Assembly (NCBI RefSeq): GCF_019112545.1
Contig: NW_025064942.1
Location: 2,713-66,712, forward strand
Length of the DNA: 64,000 bases
From: Guyanagaster necrorhizus
Taxonomy: Eukaryota > Basidiomycota > Agaricomycetes > Agaricales > Physalacriaceae
Direction: 5' to 3'
The first letter of the stretch is position 1; the number at the start of each line of letters is the position of its first letter. The translations under genes were made by a program, and so were the position numbers. Of this stretch, positions 1 to 10,375 are shown piece by piece. The notes below the pieces were generated by a model that worked only from the letters and a program-made list of their open reading frames with translations, was not told the DNA's origin and ran no database searches.

Positions 1-866
1 ATTGCTTCTTCTCGCTCTTGATTCTGCTGCTGCTGTCTGACTGCTTCATCGTAGTCGAAGGGGACGTTGAGGTCCCACTCCGGGAATATCCTCTGTATGA
101 TTCTTCTTGTGGCGGCCCTCCCTCTTTCGCTGGCGGTCCCAGTCTTGGGCTCACTCCCCACATGGAGGTGCCGATATGGATCTCCTGCCGCGGAGATGGC
201 GATGTCGGCATTGTCATAGTCGGGATGGATATCCCTTCCTCGTGGGTTGTCGACCCCCAGCCTGCTGACGGATGGGCTGGAGTTGGAGTTTGGCTCGGTG
301 GGGGTCTCGGGGGGGTTCTGGGGGGGCTCGGGACTTTCGCGGGGTCCCATAGCCATCCGAGCGGCATCAAGGGAGTCCCGAGCACGGTTTCCAACCCCTG
401 AGGGAATCAGGGAGGTGGAATGCTCAGGGGAGTTGGCCGAAGTGACATAGTTGGAGACCTCGGCGGGCTCGCGAGCGACATTCGTCGTCCACGGGTTCCG
501 GAACCCTGTGAGAGCAGGGTGTCGGTTTCCGTCATCTTGTCGAATGGTGTGTCGGGGTCCTTCCTCCTCGTGAAGGCTCCCCGAATCCGGGTCGCTATTC
601 CCGGCTTCTGGTACGGGTCCCCCTTGCGGGAAGAAGGACGTTCTGGTGGAGGGGGGGATGTCATGGAAAGGGAGGTCCGGGGTTACATTGCGTAGTATTT
701 GTTGGATGTGTTGGAATGCTTGATAGTGCCTGACTATCCAAGCTGCTACTGATTGTCGTCCGCGGCAAAGGGTAATGATGGCGAGAAGTCTGAGCAGTGT
801 TCCGATGATGGAAGCGATTAGCTCAAAGAAGTCGTGGTTTAGGTCGGCGGTCGTTACTGGAGGCAT
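1..866 (-). CDS. Pre-gag ORF1 of Gypsy element 1, cut by the window edge
   Basis: This is the N-terminal part (about 288 codons) of the same pre-gag protein that is complete at 51655-53214. The frame runs from an ATG at 866 off the left edge with no stop. A hydrophobic stretch at residues 13-34 (FELIASIIG followed by a leucine-rich run) looks like a membrane helix, and a Gln-rich, charged region lies near the edge. Compared by hand with 51655-53214, 12 of 14 differences in about 125 bases fall on third codon positions of this frame, which is direct evidence that this frame was under protein-level selection. The other long frame here, starting at 664, is broken by a TGA after 85 codons. CpGs are retained, so the copy is young. 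Function unknown. Confidence 0.7.
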   Translation of the reverse strand, partial: MPPVTTADLNHDFFELIASIIGTLLRLLAIITLCRGRQSVAAWIVRHYQAFQHIQQILRNVTPDLPFHDIPPSTRTSFFPQGGPVPEAGNSDPDSGSLHEEEGPRHTIRQDDGNRHPALTGFRNPWTTNVAREPAEVSNYVTSANSPEHSTSLIPSGVGNRARDSLDAARMAMGPRESPEPPQNPPETPTEPNSNSSPSVSRLGVDNPRGRDIHPDYDNADIAISAAGDPYRHLHVGSEPKTGTASERGRAATRRIIQRIFPEWDLNVPFDYDEAVRQQQQNQEREEA

Positions 867-908
867 TCGGTTTCTCAGCACAATTGGGCTTGAGAAAGGG
901 AAGGTAGA

Positions 909-921
909 AGCTTCGAGCTAA
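909..921 (-). other. Self-primer binding site of element 1
   Basis: Read on the minus strand this is TTAGCTCGAAGCT, one base inside the 5' LTR. It is exactly complementary to 1073-1085 within that LTR. No tRNA 3' end is needed to explain it. See the complete element (53257-53269). Confidence 0.65.
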
Positions 922-922
922 T

Positions 923-1332
923 TGTTAAGCCCAAGCATCACGTGAACTGATACACGTGATAAACAGGTGTTCCTTCACACTTCGAGGAATCACCTGAGTT
1001 CACTATATGTATATCCGGATGGTGTGACTCAAGGTCAGATATAGACTCGAGGTAGAATGGTATGTATAAACTTTAGCTCGAAGCTGGGGTATCCCAGCGA
1101 GAGCTGCTAGTCTTAAATATTGTACAGGTGATGCTAATAATATAACTACTAATTGTATCGGTCTGTGTCCATGGTGCCCGTTGTCCTTGAGCATCGTTGT
1201 TGTACATAAAAGGGTAATTGTGTATCATCGAGCATCGTTGTCTTCAGTCGACGGTGCTTCTCAAGCACGTCTCATGCTATGACTAAGCATAAATAGGGGT
1301 AAAAAGAAAAGAAAATAGGAAAAATCGTAACA
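923..1332 (-). repeat. 5' LTR of Gypsy element 1
   Basis: A 410 bp LTR of the same family as 53271-53706: it starts TGTTAAGCCC and ends CGTAACA on the plus strand. ORF1 and the primer site lie to its left, so the element is on the minus strand and this is its 5' LTR. It is inserted in the integrase of element 2, whose reading frame resumes at 1333. The other LTR, and hence the target duplication, lies outside the window. Confidence 0.85.
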
Positions 1333-2404
1333 CCACATCTCAGTCGACATGATCATGGAATTATCAGACTGTAACAGATATGATGTGATCATCATCATAG
1401 TTGATTGGTTCTCAAAAGCAATAATACCGATTGCTTGCTCAACTGAACTAACTTCAGAAGGATGGGCAAAAATCTTACGAGATGAGGTGTATGTGAAATA
1501 CAGCATGCTACAAGTCATCATCTCAGACAGAGGACCACAATTTGTGTCCAAATTCTTGGATGACCTCTATTGCCTCCTACATATTAAACATAATGCATCC
1601 ATGGCATACCATCCACAGACCAATGGACAGACAGAACATGTCAACTAAGAAGTCAAAAAATACCTCCAGCTTTTTATTAACTACCAACAAGATGACTGGG
1701 TAGAATGGTTGGCCCTTGCAGCCTTCCAACACAACAACCAAGTACATTCGGCAATGGGGAAGACACCATTCTTTATCAATTATGGACAACACCCAAACAC
1801 CACCCAGACAGAGTGATACTGGGTCACCATGCCCACATCCACAGACTTTGCCTCTATGATGACAAAAATCCATGCTGAAACAAAAGCAGTGCTGAAACCA
1901 GCTGCCACATCAATGAAGGCACAATATGACAAATACTGATGCCCAGCTCGTGAATACTCTATTCATGACAAAGTCTGGCTAGACACCACAAACCTATACT
2001 TGCCATGACCCAAACAAAAACTCACTGACAAATACACAGGGCCCTTCCAAATTACCTCAAAGGTTGAGACAAGTGCATATAAACTCCAGCTACCAGCCAC
2101 CTGGAAGATTCATGATGTATTCAATGAAACATTACTATTCCCTTATATTACACCAGCCTTCCCCAACCAAGAAAGGCCTCCACCATCTCCATCAGACCTG
2201 ATCAATGATGAAGAACACTATGAAATTGATCAGGTATTAAACCATAAATTACATAAGATGAAGGCAAAAGATGGAGGAATGACAATAACAGTTGATTATC
2301 TTGTAAGCTGGAAGGGATATGGGCCTGAATCCAACCAGTGGGTTAATGAAAAACTGATGGATGCAGACAAGGCCATCCATGACTATGAATTATCTCTAAA
2401 TTAA
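1333..2404 (+). pseudogene. Gypsy element 2 pol fragment: integrase core and chromodomain
   Basis: Translated similarity to the complete pol at 46081-50124 starts inside the integrase (THISVDMI) and runs to the natural C-terminus. It covers the central integrase Asp (ISDRGPQF), the QTNGQTEHVN segment with the catalytic Glu, the TGPF module and the chromodomain (DYLVSWKGYGPESNQWV). There are four in-frame stops: TAA at 1646 replacing a Gln codon, and TGA at 1814, 1937 and 2006, each where the intact copy has Arg. The 5' part is cut off by element 1. Dead copy; the C-terminal 130 residues are well preserved. Confidence 0.85.
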
Positions 2405-2437
2405 GCTATTGGGATGATGGTCTTAAGGAGAGGGTAA

Positions 2438-2895
2438 TGTTATGATTTTCCTTCTTCTACCCTTTTAAACCCCTAATTATGCTTAGTCAAGGCATCAAGA
2501 ATGAGTGCTTAGAACTATGGGAATGGCTTAGTCATCACAACAGGCCAACTTTGTCATGGTTCTTCGATGCAACTGATGTCTAATGACAAATGCACAATCG
2601 GCCTTTTATGTATGATAACAATGCTCAAGGACAATGGGCACCCAGGACAGAGAAACACACAATAAGTATGAAGTATTAATAGTGGACCATGTACTGTATT
2701 TAAGGAGGCTTGCCATTGCTGGTAAACTCCAGCTTCGAGCTAAAGTTTATTCATACCATTTCATCCTCAAGCCAATCTTTGGCCTTCTGACACATCAGTG
2801 CAGGACCACATTGAGTGAACTCAGATGACTATCTGAAGTGCAAGGTAGCTTCTGTTTATCATGTGGTTTAGCTCATGTGACACCTGGATCTAACA
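2438..2895 (+). repeat. 3' LTR of Gypsy element 2
   Basis: A 458 bp LTR in plus orientation, TGTTATGATT to CTAACA, directly after a purine-rich tract (AAGGAGAGGGTAA) and the pol stop. It holds the TATA-like TATTTAAG and the AGCTTCGAGCTAA primer segment seen in the intact LTR. Confidence 0.85.
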
Positions 2896-2904
2896 GTTAT
2901 CCAG

Positions 2905-4515
2905 TGATCACAACCACACCAATATACACACAACACTTTTTAGTTTGTTGGAGAGATTATAATGTGATAGAGTAGCTGTAGCAAGTACAATTGTCTTCTC
3001 AAATGATTCCACTGTGCATGAATAGCAATTATGCATGTACAACTCTCTCAGATCTCTCTAAGTCTCAAAGCTTTTCATTTTATGAAAACAAGAGGTGGCA
3101 ACAGATGTTGCCAGGTCTCAAGGCAAAGGGTACTGCAGCTCAATATAATATATTGAAATACTCTCACAAAACTCTCAAAACAGTTCCAAGCACAGCTCAG
3201 ATCAATCCCAAGTCTCTAAACATGCACTACACAACTCAAAGTCTTGCACTCTAAGCAGAAACCAATCACAGACATGTCTACAAGTGCCAAAGGGTTCAAA
3301 CCTCTGTGCATGAGTTTTCAAACTGATCATAGACCCACAGGATTCAAACCTATGTAATCCAGAGATACAAAACACAATAAAACACTATCCAACAGACTCA
3401 AAGGGTTTGAATCTCTGCCAACCTGAGGAAATAACCAAAAAGCGCACACTAATCAAGCCAAAGGGTTTGAACCTCTGCCACCTGTAGTGCTGTGCATCAC
3501 AAACACCTCAAAACCTCAAGATAGTGCCCTACAGACACTGCTCTCTTATTCTCAGGCTAGAGTGCAATTCAAAACCTCTTATCAATTTGAATTCAAGTCC
3601 CTTGCAAGCTTCTGTGCCTCATACAGTCCTCAAATCTCTCTCAATGATATTAATAATAGGTCTATTCTCTTGCCTGAAGTATCAAACACAAACCCAGAGC
3701 TATAGTGCAAGGCTTTCTGTGTCTAATATACCACAATTGTGGGAGGTTGGAAACTTCTCTACTACTCTTACAATGTGGTACTTAAATAGTCTACTACTGT
3801 ACTTACTAAGACACACTAAATATAGTAGTTTCAAAGTGCAGGACTCCATTCTGGAGTCTCTGGCATATCATTCACATACATATTGCAGTCTGACATGCAT
3901 ATTCTGCTCTGGGTCAGGACTGTCTTTTCTTTCTATGAAACCTGACACTGATTATCTATGTTAGTGGTCTGGCCACTGGTCTCTTTGCTTTCTTATCTCC
4001 ATGGGGCAATTAATCCATGCACAGGAGTCATTCTAGACTCTTGAGTTTATTTCTAGTCATTTCTTTCACCAACCTTCTCATTTCTCAGCCAATCTCTCTA
4101 ATATTTGGGTTTATCTCACTGTGCACTAATGCTCTGTTCTAGAACATATCCCTCAGCAATTGAATATCTATGTGTCATTGATTAATATGATGCAAAGTCA
4201 AGTGCAAAGTCCTGATCATATTTTGATCATGTGCTCTTTATTTTTAGTGGGTCTTTCTGTAGTTGTATTAGCACAATTAGTGTCAAGTGCTGAGACCTCA
4301 TGTGCTGAGACCTCATGTGCAATATGACCCCCCTTAGCATCATCCTGCTGCTAGGCCATGCTCTCCACTCATCATCACTCAAGCCAGCTGTCATATAAGT
4401 CTCATTTTACTGCACTCTAGCCATATTCTTTATTGTGCATATAGTAGACTGTAATACAGTCCATGTATTGTCATAATTCGCAAAATTACATGCCTGGAAT
4501 GCAGCAGGCATGTCA
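2905..4515 (+). repeat. Repeat family C, copy 1 (about 1.6 kb, non-coding)
   Basis: It aligns by eye along its length with 17984-19710 and, for its right half (about 3715-4515), with the reverse complement of 15195-15975. Ends look like TGATCAC...ATGTCA, so it may be a solo LTR or a non-autonomous element, but I see no clean target duplication. At 3285-3475 it carries four degenerate copies of a GGGTTTGAACCTCTG-type motif. A TATA-like GTACTTAAATAG lies near 3778. The left neighbour is a Gypsy LTR and the right neighbour a Copia RT fragment. No protein signal is recognised. Confidence 0.6.
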
Positions 4516-5190
4516 CCAATGCAGAACTTTGCTTCACCTAGATCTGAGATTATCCATTTCTATCATATCTGATGCTTGAATTGCTTGTTCTCCTCCTTTA
4601 AACTGGCTACAGAAAGAAAGTCATCAATATGCACAGCAGCCATGACAACTCCAGCAGCGGTTTTCCTATAATAGATGCAGTACTCACTGCTGAGACATGT
4701 GAAACCCTAAGATAGCATAGCTTTGTTTCATAGTCTGATTTCATATGTGACCACTCCGCTTCATTCCATACAATCCACATTGAAGCTTCCAGACCTAGAC
4801 CTCCTTACCAGTTTTCTCAAATCCTTTGGGTTGTTCCATATATTGAGTTTCATTCTCAGGTAAGAGATCATAAAGGAAGGCAGTCTTCATATTGATTTGT
4901 TGAGCATCCCAGTTGAAAGCAGTAGCCAAGTATAAGAGAATATGCCAAGATTCCATATAAGCAGTGGAAAAAGTAGTGTTTGTGTAGTCTCAGCTGTAGA
5001 TTTGTTCAAAGCATTTGAAAATGAGGTGTACTTTCCAGTGGACTGCAGTTCCAAATTCATTCTATTTAATTTTAAAGAGAGGCCATTCTTTTTTGATTTT
5101 TTGGCTGAGAGATACAGAGGTGCAGAGAACAAGCTTGTATACTTCCATATTCTTGAGACTTGAGTTCATCCTGGTATCTTGTGAGCTATT
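4516..5190 (-). pseudogene. Ty1/Copia reverse transcriptase fragment
   Basis: In the minus-strand frames one reads, in order, KCFEQIYS-like, ATAFNWDAQQINMKTAFLYD, ETQYMEQPKGFEK, VWKLQCGLYGMK and ISDLGEAKFCIG. This is the usual order of Copia RT blocks, from the LVFKGFEQ-type start to the DLGEAKF block. Several stops and frame changes interrupt it and the YVDD block is not intact. Gag, protease and integrase are absent upstream, because the family B repeat begins at 5214. RNase H is absent downstream, because family C begins at 4516. Confidence 0.7.
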
Positions 5191-5213
5191 TTTTGGCATT
5201 AGCAGATGCACAT

Positions 5214-6602
5214 TGATGTGCTTAGTAATGGCTAAGTGACTAAGAGAGGTGAATGAGGAATGAACTCTCAAACACCAACACCTAACCACTCAATACACAA
5301 TCACCAAATACAGTTGAGGTCAGTTTTTTTGAGTACAATAGAAGCACTCTTACAGTCTTGAATAAAATCAAAGAAACAGTCAATAAAGACAGTTATTCAA
5401 CTCTATCTTGCATTCTAAGATGCAATACTCATGAGAGTAGTTTATAGCAATATTTAAGTATAATTAAGACTTAGAATCAATGCACAATTGTGCTCTAAAT
5501 CAACATAGAATATTCCAAAACCCAATGAACTGTGAAACACAAATACTAAGTCTATCAAGCACTTAGGCTTGACTAGCTGCACTCTTGGCTGGCTAACAGT
5601 CCTCAAAACCAAAGAATTTGTATTCTTATGCCAAAAAACTTATAGTTTAGAACCTAAAGTAATCTGAAACCCAAAATACAGTTAATATTCCAATTCAAAT
5701 CCTCTCTAAGTGATAAAGCAACTTAAATGAATCACTAAGTCAAAGCAGAACTCAAAACTGTTGTCCCAGGGACTAACTACAGTGAGCTAGAAGATCTGAA
5801 TATGGGGATGGATTGCTTACTTGCTATTTACCTCTTTTTTCTACTTTTATACATTAAAAACAGATACAGAATCTATAAATAAAGTGTTCAAAATAGTATT
5901 TCTCTTGTTAGAAGTGGAATCATGCCATTATTCCAGAATAACAGTGCTCCTAGACTCTTCTAGGCCTGCACAGACCTGTATGACCACTGCACAGCTTTAT
6001 TTTAAGCTTACAGTGCCTATAGGTACCTAACTCCTTTCTGTTTACTCAGAGTTTCAATCATCTGAGTTATTCTTAGTAGCTTGATCAATCAGACCTATCC
6101 ACTCTATTCCTCTCAATTGTAAGTCTCTTAGGTCATTTAATACCTAGAAAATTCTGACTTAGGCATTTGAGTCAAAACTCACAGTGCTAGCCACAGATCA
6201 TTAGGTCTTTCTTTTTAATACTTCTGAATGATGCTGTCTTTACTCAATACTCCACAACTGGCTATGGTATTATATCTCTAGCTGTCTTAGAATGTACTTG
6301 ACTTAGTGGCATGTAGAATTGGCTCTATTTGAGATACTATTTCTAAGTCCAACTTGGACTTAGTATTTCCCAAGATGCGGTGCAGAACTTTTCTCAGTTT
6401 AAACCTGATTTAGGATTTTTATCCTTATGCCATGTTATTTTACAAAGTCTCTTTTAGACTTAGTATTAGTGACTAGCATGACTATCAGCTTAGAGTCTCA
6501 GCCATAATCCTCTACTAGCTAATAGTTCTTGGTTACTAGCATATTCTAGTGTGTTATACAGAATTTACAAATTATAGGGCTGAATATGTATTCAGCATAT
6601 CA
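5214..6602 (+). repeat. Repeat family B (LTR-like, about 1.39 kb), copy 1
   Basis: It begins TGATGTGCTTAG and ends GCATATCA (TG...CA), and matches 30977-32370 (inverted), the start of 28427-29640 and 63301-64000 by direct reading. There is no open frame of note. The flanks (ACAT and CTAT) do not form an obvious duplication here, unlike at 30977-32370. Likely a solo LTR of an unidentified retrotransposon. It abuts a Copia RT fragment, but the orientation and the missing genes do not prove that the two belong together. Confidence 0.6.
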
Positions 6603-8269
6603 CTATTTCCTAAATATATAGCCTTAAAATTTATAAAAACTGAGTGCAATATAAACAATTAAACTTCTCAACATTAAGCACAAAAGACTCTATCTTTCAT
6701 ATTAGTTGTTATCTATTTAAGCAATAATCTGACTAAGTCAATCATTGAGCTTGATAATGAATATCAAATTATAATTATAGTGAATATAAAAAATATTTTT
6801 GTTGTATAATACTATGATCTTATAGTTATAATATATGTTTGTTAAGTTGTATAGTAGATAGTAGTCAAGTTGAGTGTATAATTTCTATCTAATGTTTTAT
6901 TTTATTTATAAATCACATGATTTTTATTATTTTGCTTGATGAGCTGCTTTATCATAATATTTGAAATTCACTATCAAGCTATGAATATTGGCAAAGTCAG
7001 CATCTATAGCAGTATTTCAAACTGAATTTTTTTTTAATATTTGCCTAAGTAACAGCAAAAACATATAAGTAATAATCTCAGTTAGATACAGTGTGAGCAA
7101 AATGACTGAGGTATGAGTATCTATGATCAGGCTATATAGGTGATCAAGTAATGACAGGAAGTGTATATGTAGTAAACAAGTGAAAATCAAGAAGAAACAG
7201 ATGATGATAAAAAGGATAAAGAATCAAAAAGATAAAATATGCAGGTATACATACAGATATCCTCTAACACTAAGACTATTCAGTCTTTCATTAGAGACCT
7301 GTGCTATGTGTGTGTTGCATATCTCTACTAATTAATATTACTAGAATCAAGGACAAACTGTTGTTTTACAGAAATAAGCATTATCAAATTCAGTGTTAGA
7401 TGAAACTACAGATCTTCTCAGTCTCATCTTGTAACATGAATCTCTGTGCATTTGGGAACTTTGTAATGAGATTTTGGGCATCTAGAACACTGTGAGAGTA
7501 ACATGCATTTGGCTTCCATCAAATCTAATATACTATTTACTCTTCAGTCTTTTCTAAGCAGCTTACTGATTCTAGAAATCAAGATATTCAAGTTTTTTAA
7601 AGAGTGGGATTTGACCTGATGATGAAGAGATAGACTCTATGAGGAGTGATATAAACATAAGATTACTCTGTGAAAGTATCTGCATAAGTTCACTATTATC
7701 TAGATAATACACTTGCTTCTCCTGCTCTAGACTGAGATTTATCATGCAATAATTCAGTAAAGAGTTCTAGTTCTAATATCAGTGTATCAAGAAGGATCAT
7801 TATTATATTGAGATGCTTCATATAGTGAAAATATGTATAGTCATCCCAGAATCAACACTCATCTTTTTCTCTGACTTTATTGAGTTTTTTATAAGAAAGA
7901 TCCTTGCACATAGACAAATCAATGTGACTGAAGGATGTCTCCCACCAAGTCTTTATGTGATATAGAAAACTCAGTGTGAGTGTTTTTTATTCTGTTTTTA
8001 TTCATATGCTTATTCTCATGAACATTAGCAACTCATATTTCACTTAGTCAAAGATTTTCTGATAAGTTTATGCTTAGAGTTGGTACTACTACTATCTGAT
8101 TGCACTCTAGACTGAGCTTCATCTCCCATTGTCTCTCACTTCAAAGTAGTATATATACAATCTCTTTCCGATATGTTTGCAAATTTAAGAATGACCAGCT
8201 AGCCTATTGCATTATATCAGAATTGGAAAGAAACATCAAAGTCTGAGGCTCACACTGAATTCAGATGTC
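6603..8269. other. AT-rich, CpG-poor sequence without recognised genes
   Basis: Very few CG dinucleotides, no open frame with recognisable protein similarity and no clear RNA gene. Probably old decayed repeats. Confidence 0.5.
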
Positions 8270-8950
8270 AGATGACTTCAGAAGAAAAGCTACTAAGTTG
8301 CAGTAACACTCAAAGCTATTAGTCCAGAGACTAACTTTATTAAATCAGAAGATCTAATTACAGGAATAGGTTGCCTTCTGTGCAATTTCTCTCTCCTACA
8401 TTTATATACACAGATAAAAAATACAAAAACTATAAATAAAATAAGCTTATAAATATTTTCTCTTGTCTAGAACTAGACTATTATTCTGATCTGGCAAATG
8501 AAATATAACTCTTTTTGACAGTTCTAGAGCTCTGCAGAGCTTTATTTTTGTGACTCAGATCTGATGTACCTGACTGTAAGCCTGAACACTCTACTGTTTC
8601 ACTTACTATGCCTGGAATTACTGTCAATCAACTGATCTGCAGTTTCAACCTATGCTAATGCTAGTCATAGATGATCTAAAAGACTAGCTGAGCATAATAG
8701 TTATTGCTTATTCTATTTCTAAATCTAGTTGAATACTCTATATCTGAGGAATCTTTATTTGTGTATTTCAAATCAAACTTGATGCACTAGCTATAGGCTA
8801 ATGAGTTTTACTTTGCTTCTGCTCTTGATTTTGATATTAGCTGCCTTTAACACTCTACTGCTAGTCATAGTAATATACCATAAGTCCAGCTGTGAAACTA
8901 GTATAAAAGTATATTTCTCTGCAGATGTTGCAATTGCTAGTAGAATTTAA
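8270..8950 (+). repeat. Diverged family B relic
   Basis: Segments such as GTCCAGAGACTAACTTTA, the run with AAAAACTATAAATAAA, and CTAGCTATAGGCTAATGAG align in order with 28930-29590 and 5760-5930. An older, weaker copy of family B. Confidence 0.5.
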
Positions 8951-10375
8951 ACTAAAACTTGAGACATCTTTTTTTAAAGCAAAAGTAGGAATATTGTTTA
9001 TAGTGTTGATGTTGTTCACAGCATGAGCTGTAGAGTTTCAGTTGATTTTCAAGAAAATGGTAAAGGTGATAACTGAGATAGTACAAGATTTTCAACAGCT
9101 TATATACTAAGTAGCTACATCAGTAACTAAAATAAAGATTTTGACAAGAAATGAAATTATAAATAAGTAATTCTAAAGAATATATTCAAAAGTAACAATG
9201 ACTTAGTGTATCCAACTTTGCAGCAATAGAAAGGTTTGATTCTTTATCACTATATAAAAAATATCAAAGCTTAACTTTTTAATTTTAATTCTCTAGGCAT
9301 TGTGAATTTATAGAGTATTGTATATGAGATGCAGATTATTATCTTTTAGAATAAAAAAGTTATCAGCTATATAACAAGTAAAGAAACTAGAAGAGATTCT
9401 TTAAAATTATGATAACATTGCTAGACTTATAATCAATGAAAATTTGATTCTTGAGATGAAAATCTATCTGCTGATTATCTGACATCAAAGAATTAGAGCT
9501 GTTAGAAGGATTTAAATATCAGAACATAGTAAAGAAGATCATCTACTTAGTACTTGCTAACATAAAATCATATTATCATGATAGTTTATTGAGAGTCTCA
9601 AAGTGATCATATTCAACATAAAATAATTTTTGTTCTGACTATTATTTCTCTTAATCATCTTAATTTTTAAACTTCACCTCTTATCATTTCAACACTGACA
9701 TTTTAATAGTATAATTTATACAGTCATATTATCTGTATATATTATAAATTAAGGCTTAAAGATTAAAAGAGGTTTATACTGATCAGACATTTCAGGCAAG
9801 GGGATTTGAACCTCAAGCTTCTATAATAGTAGCAGTATTATCCATTATACAATATCTGAATGATTAGTAGCATTAAGACAATATAAAGTATATATTAGTA
9901 TGTAATGATAAAAACAAATAATAAATATACAGCAAAATTCTCTGTTCTCCCTTCTATCAGTTATATTATATATTAATACATATGTAGCTTGGTTAAACAT
10001 CAGCTCAAGCACTTTTTTGATTATACATATCATCTTTTTGATTCCAGTAGTCTATGTTGTCATAGCTTCCTTTCTTAGCTACTGCCCTCTTTTTCTATAT
10101 AAATCTCAGCAATACACATGACTCTCATTATTATTAGAGCCATAGATATTAGAATGAGGAAGCAGCCAAAAAATGAGATATAACTGCTGTGAGAATGTAG
10201 AGATCTGCCACTTTGAGGTGCTGGCCTTCACTCTTAGCTTTGATAGTCTCTTGTATGTGCATATATACTCACATTTTTTCAATAAACTGTTGATTAGATG
10301 GGGCTATACTGATAGATTTGAAAGCACACTGCTGATAGATGAGGTGTACTCAGATAGCTAATGCACAGTGGGTAG
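8951..10375. other. AT-rich sequence; only a tRNA-like relic recognised
   Basis: No coding signal recognised on either strand. The only structure noted is the tRNA-like segment at 9792-9859. Confidence 0.45.
9792..9859 (-). pseudogene. tRNA-like relic (68 nt)
   Basis: On the minus strand a cloverleaf can be drawn: acceptor TCAGATA/TGCCTGA (one mismatch, one G-T pair), D arm GTAT/ATAC with loop AATGGATA, anticodon arm GCTAC/GAAGC (one mismatch), T arm TGAGG-TTCAAAT-CCCCT (two mismatches). The anticodon loop TATTATA lacks U33 and the variable region is only about one base. The mismatches at acceptor position 5 and in the T stem would be repaired by reversing G-to-A changes. Most likely a decayed tRNA or tRNA-derived sequence; amino-acid identity cannot be assigned. 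Confidence 0.35.
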
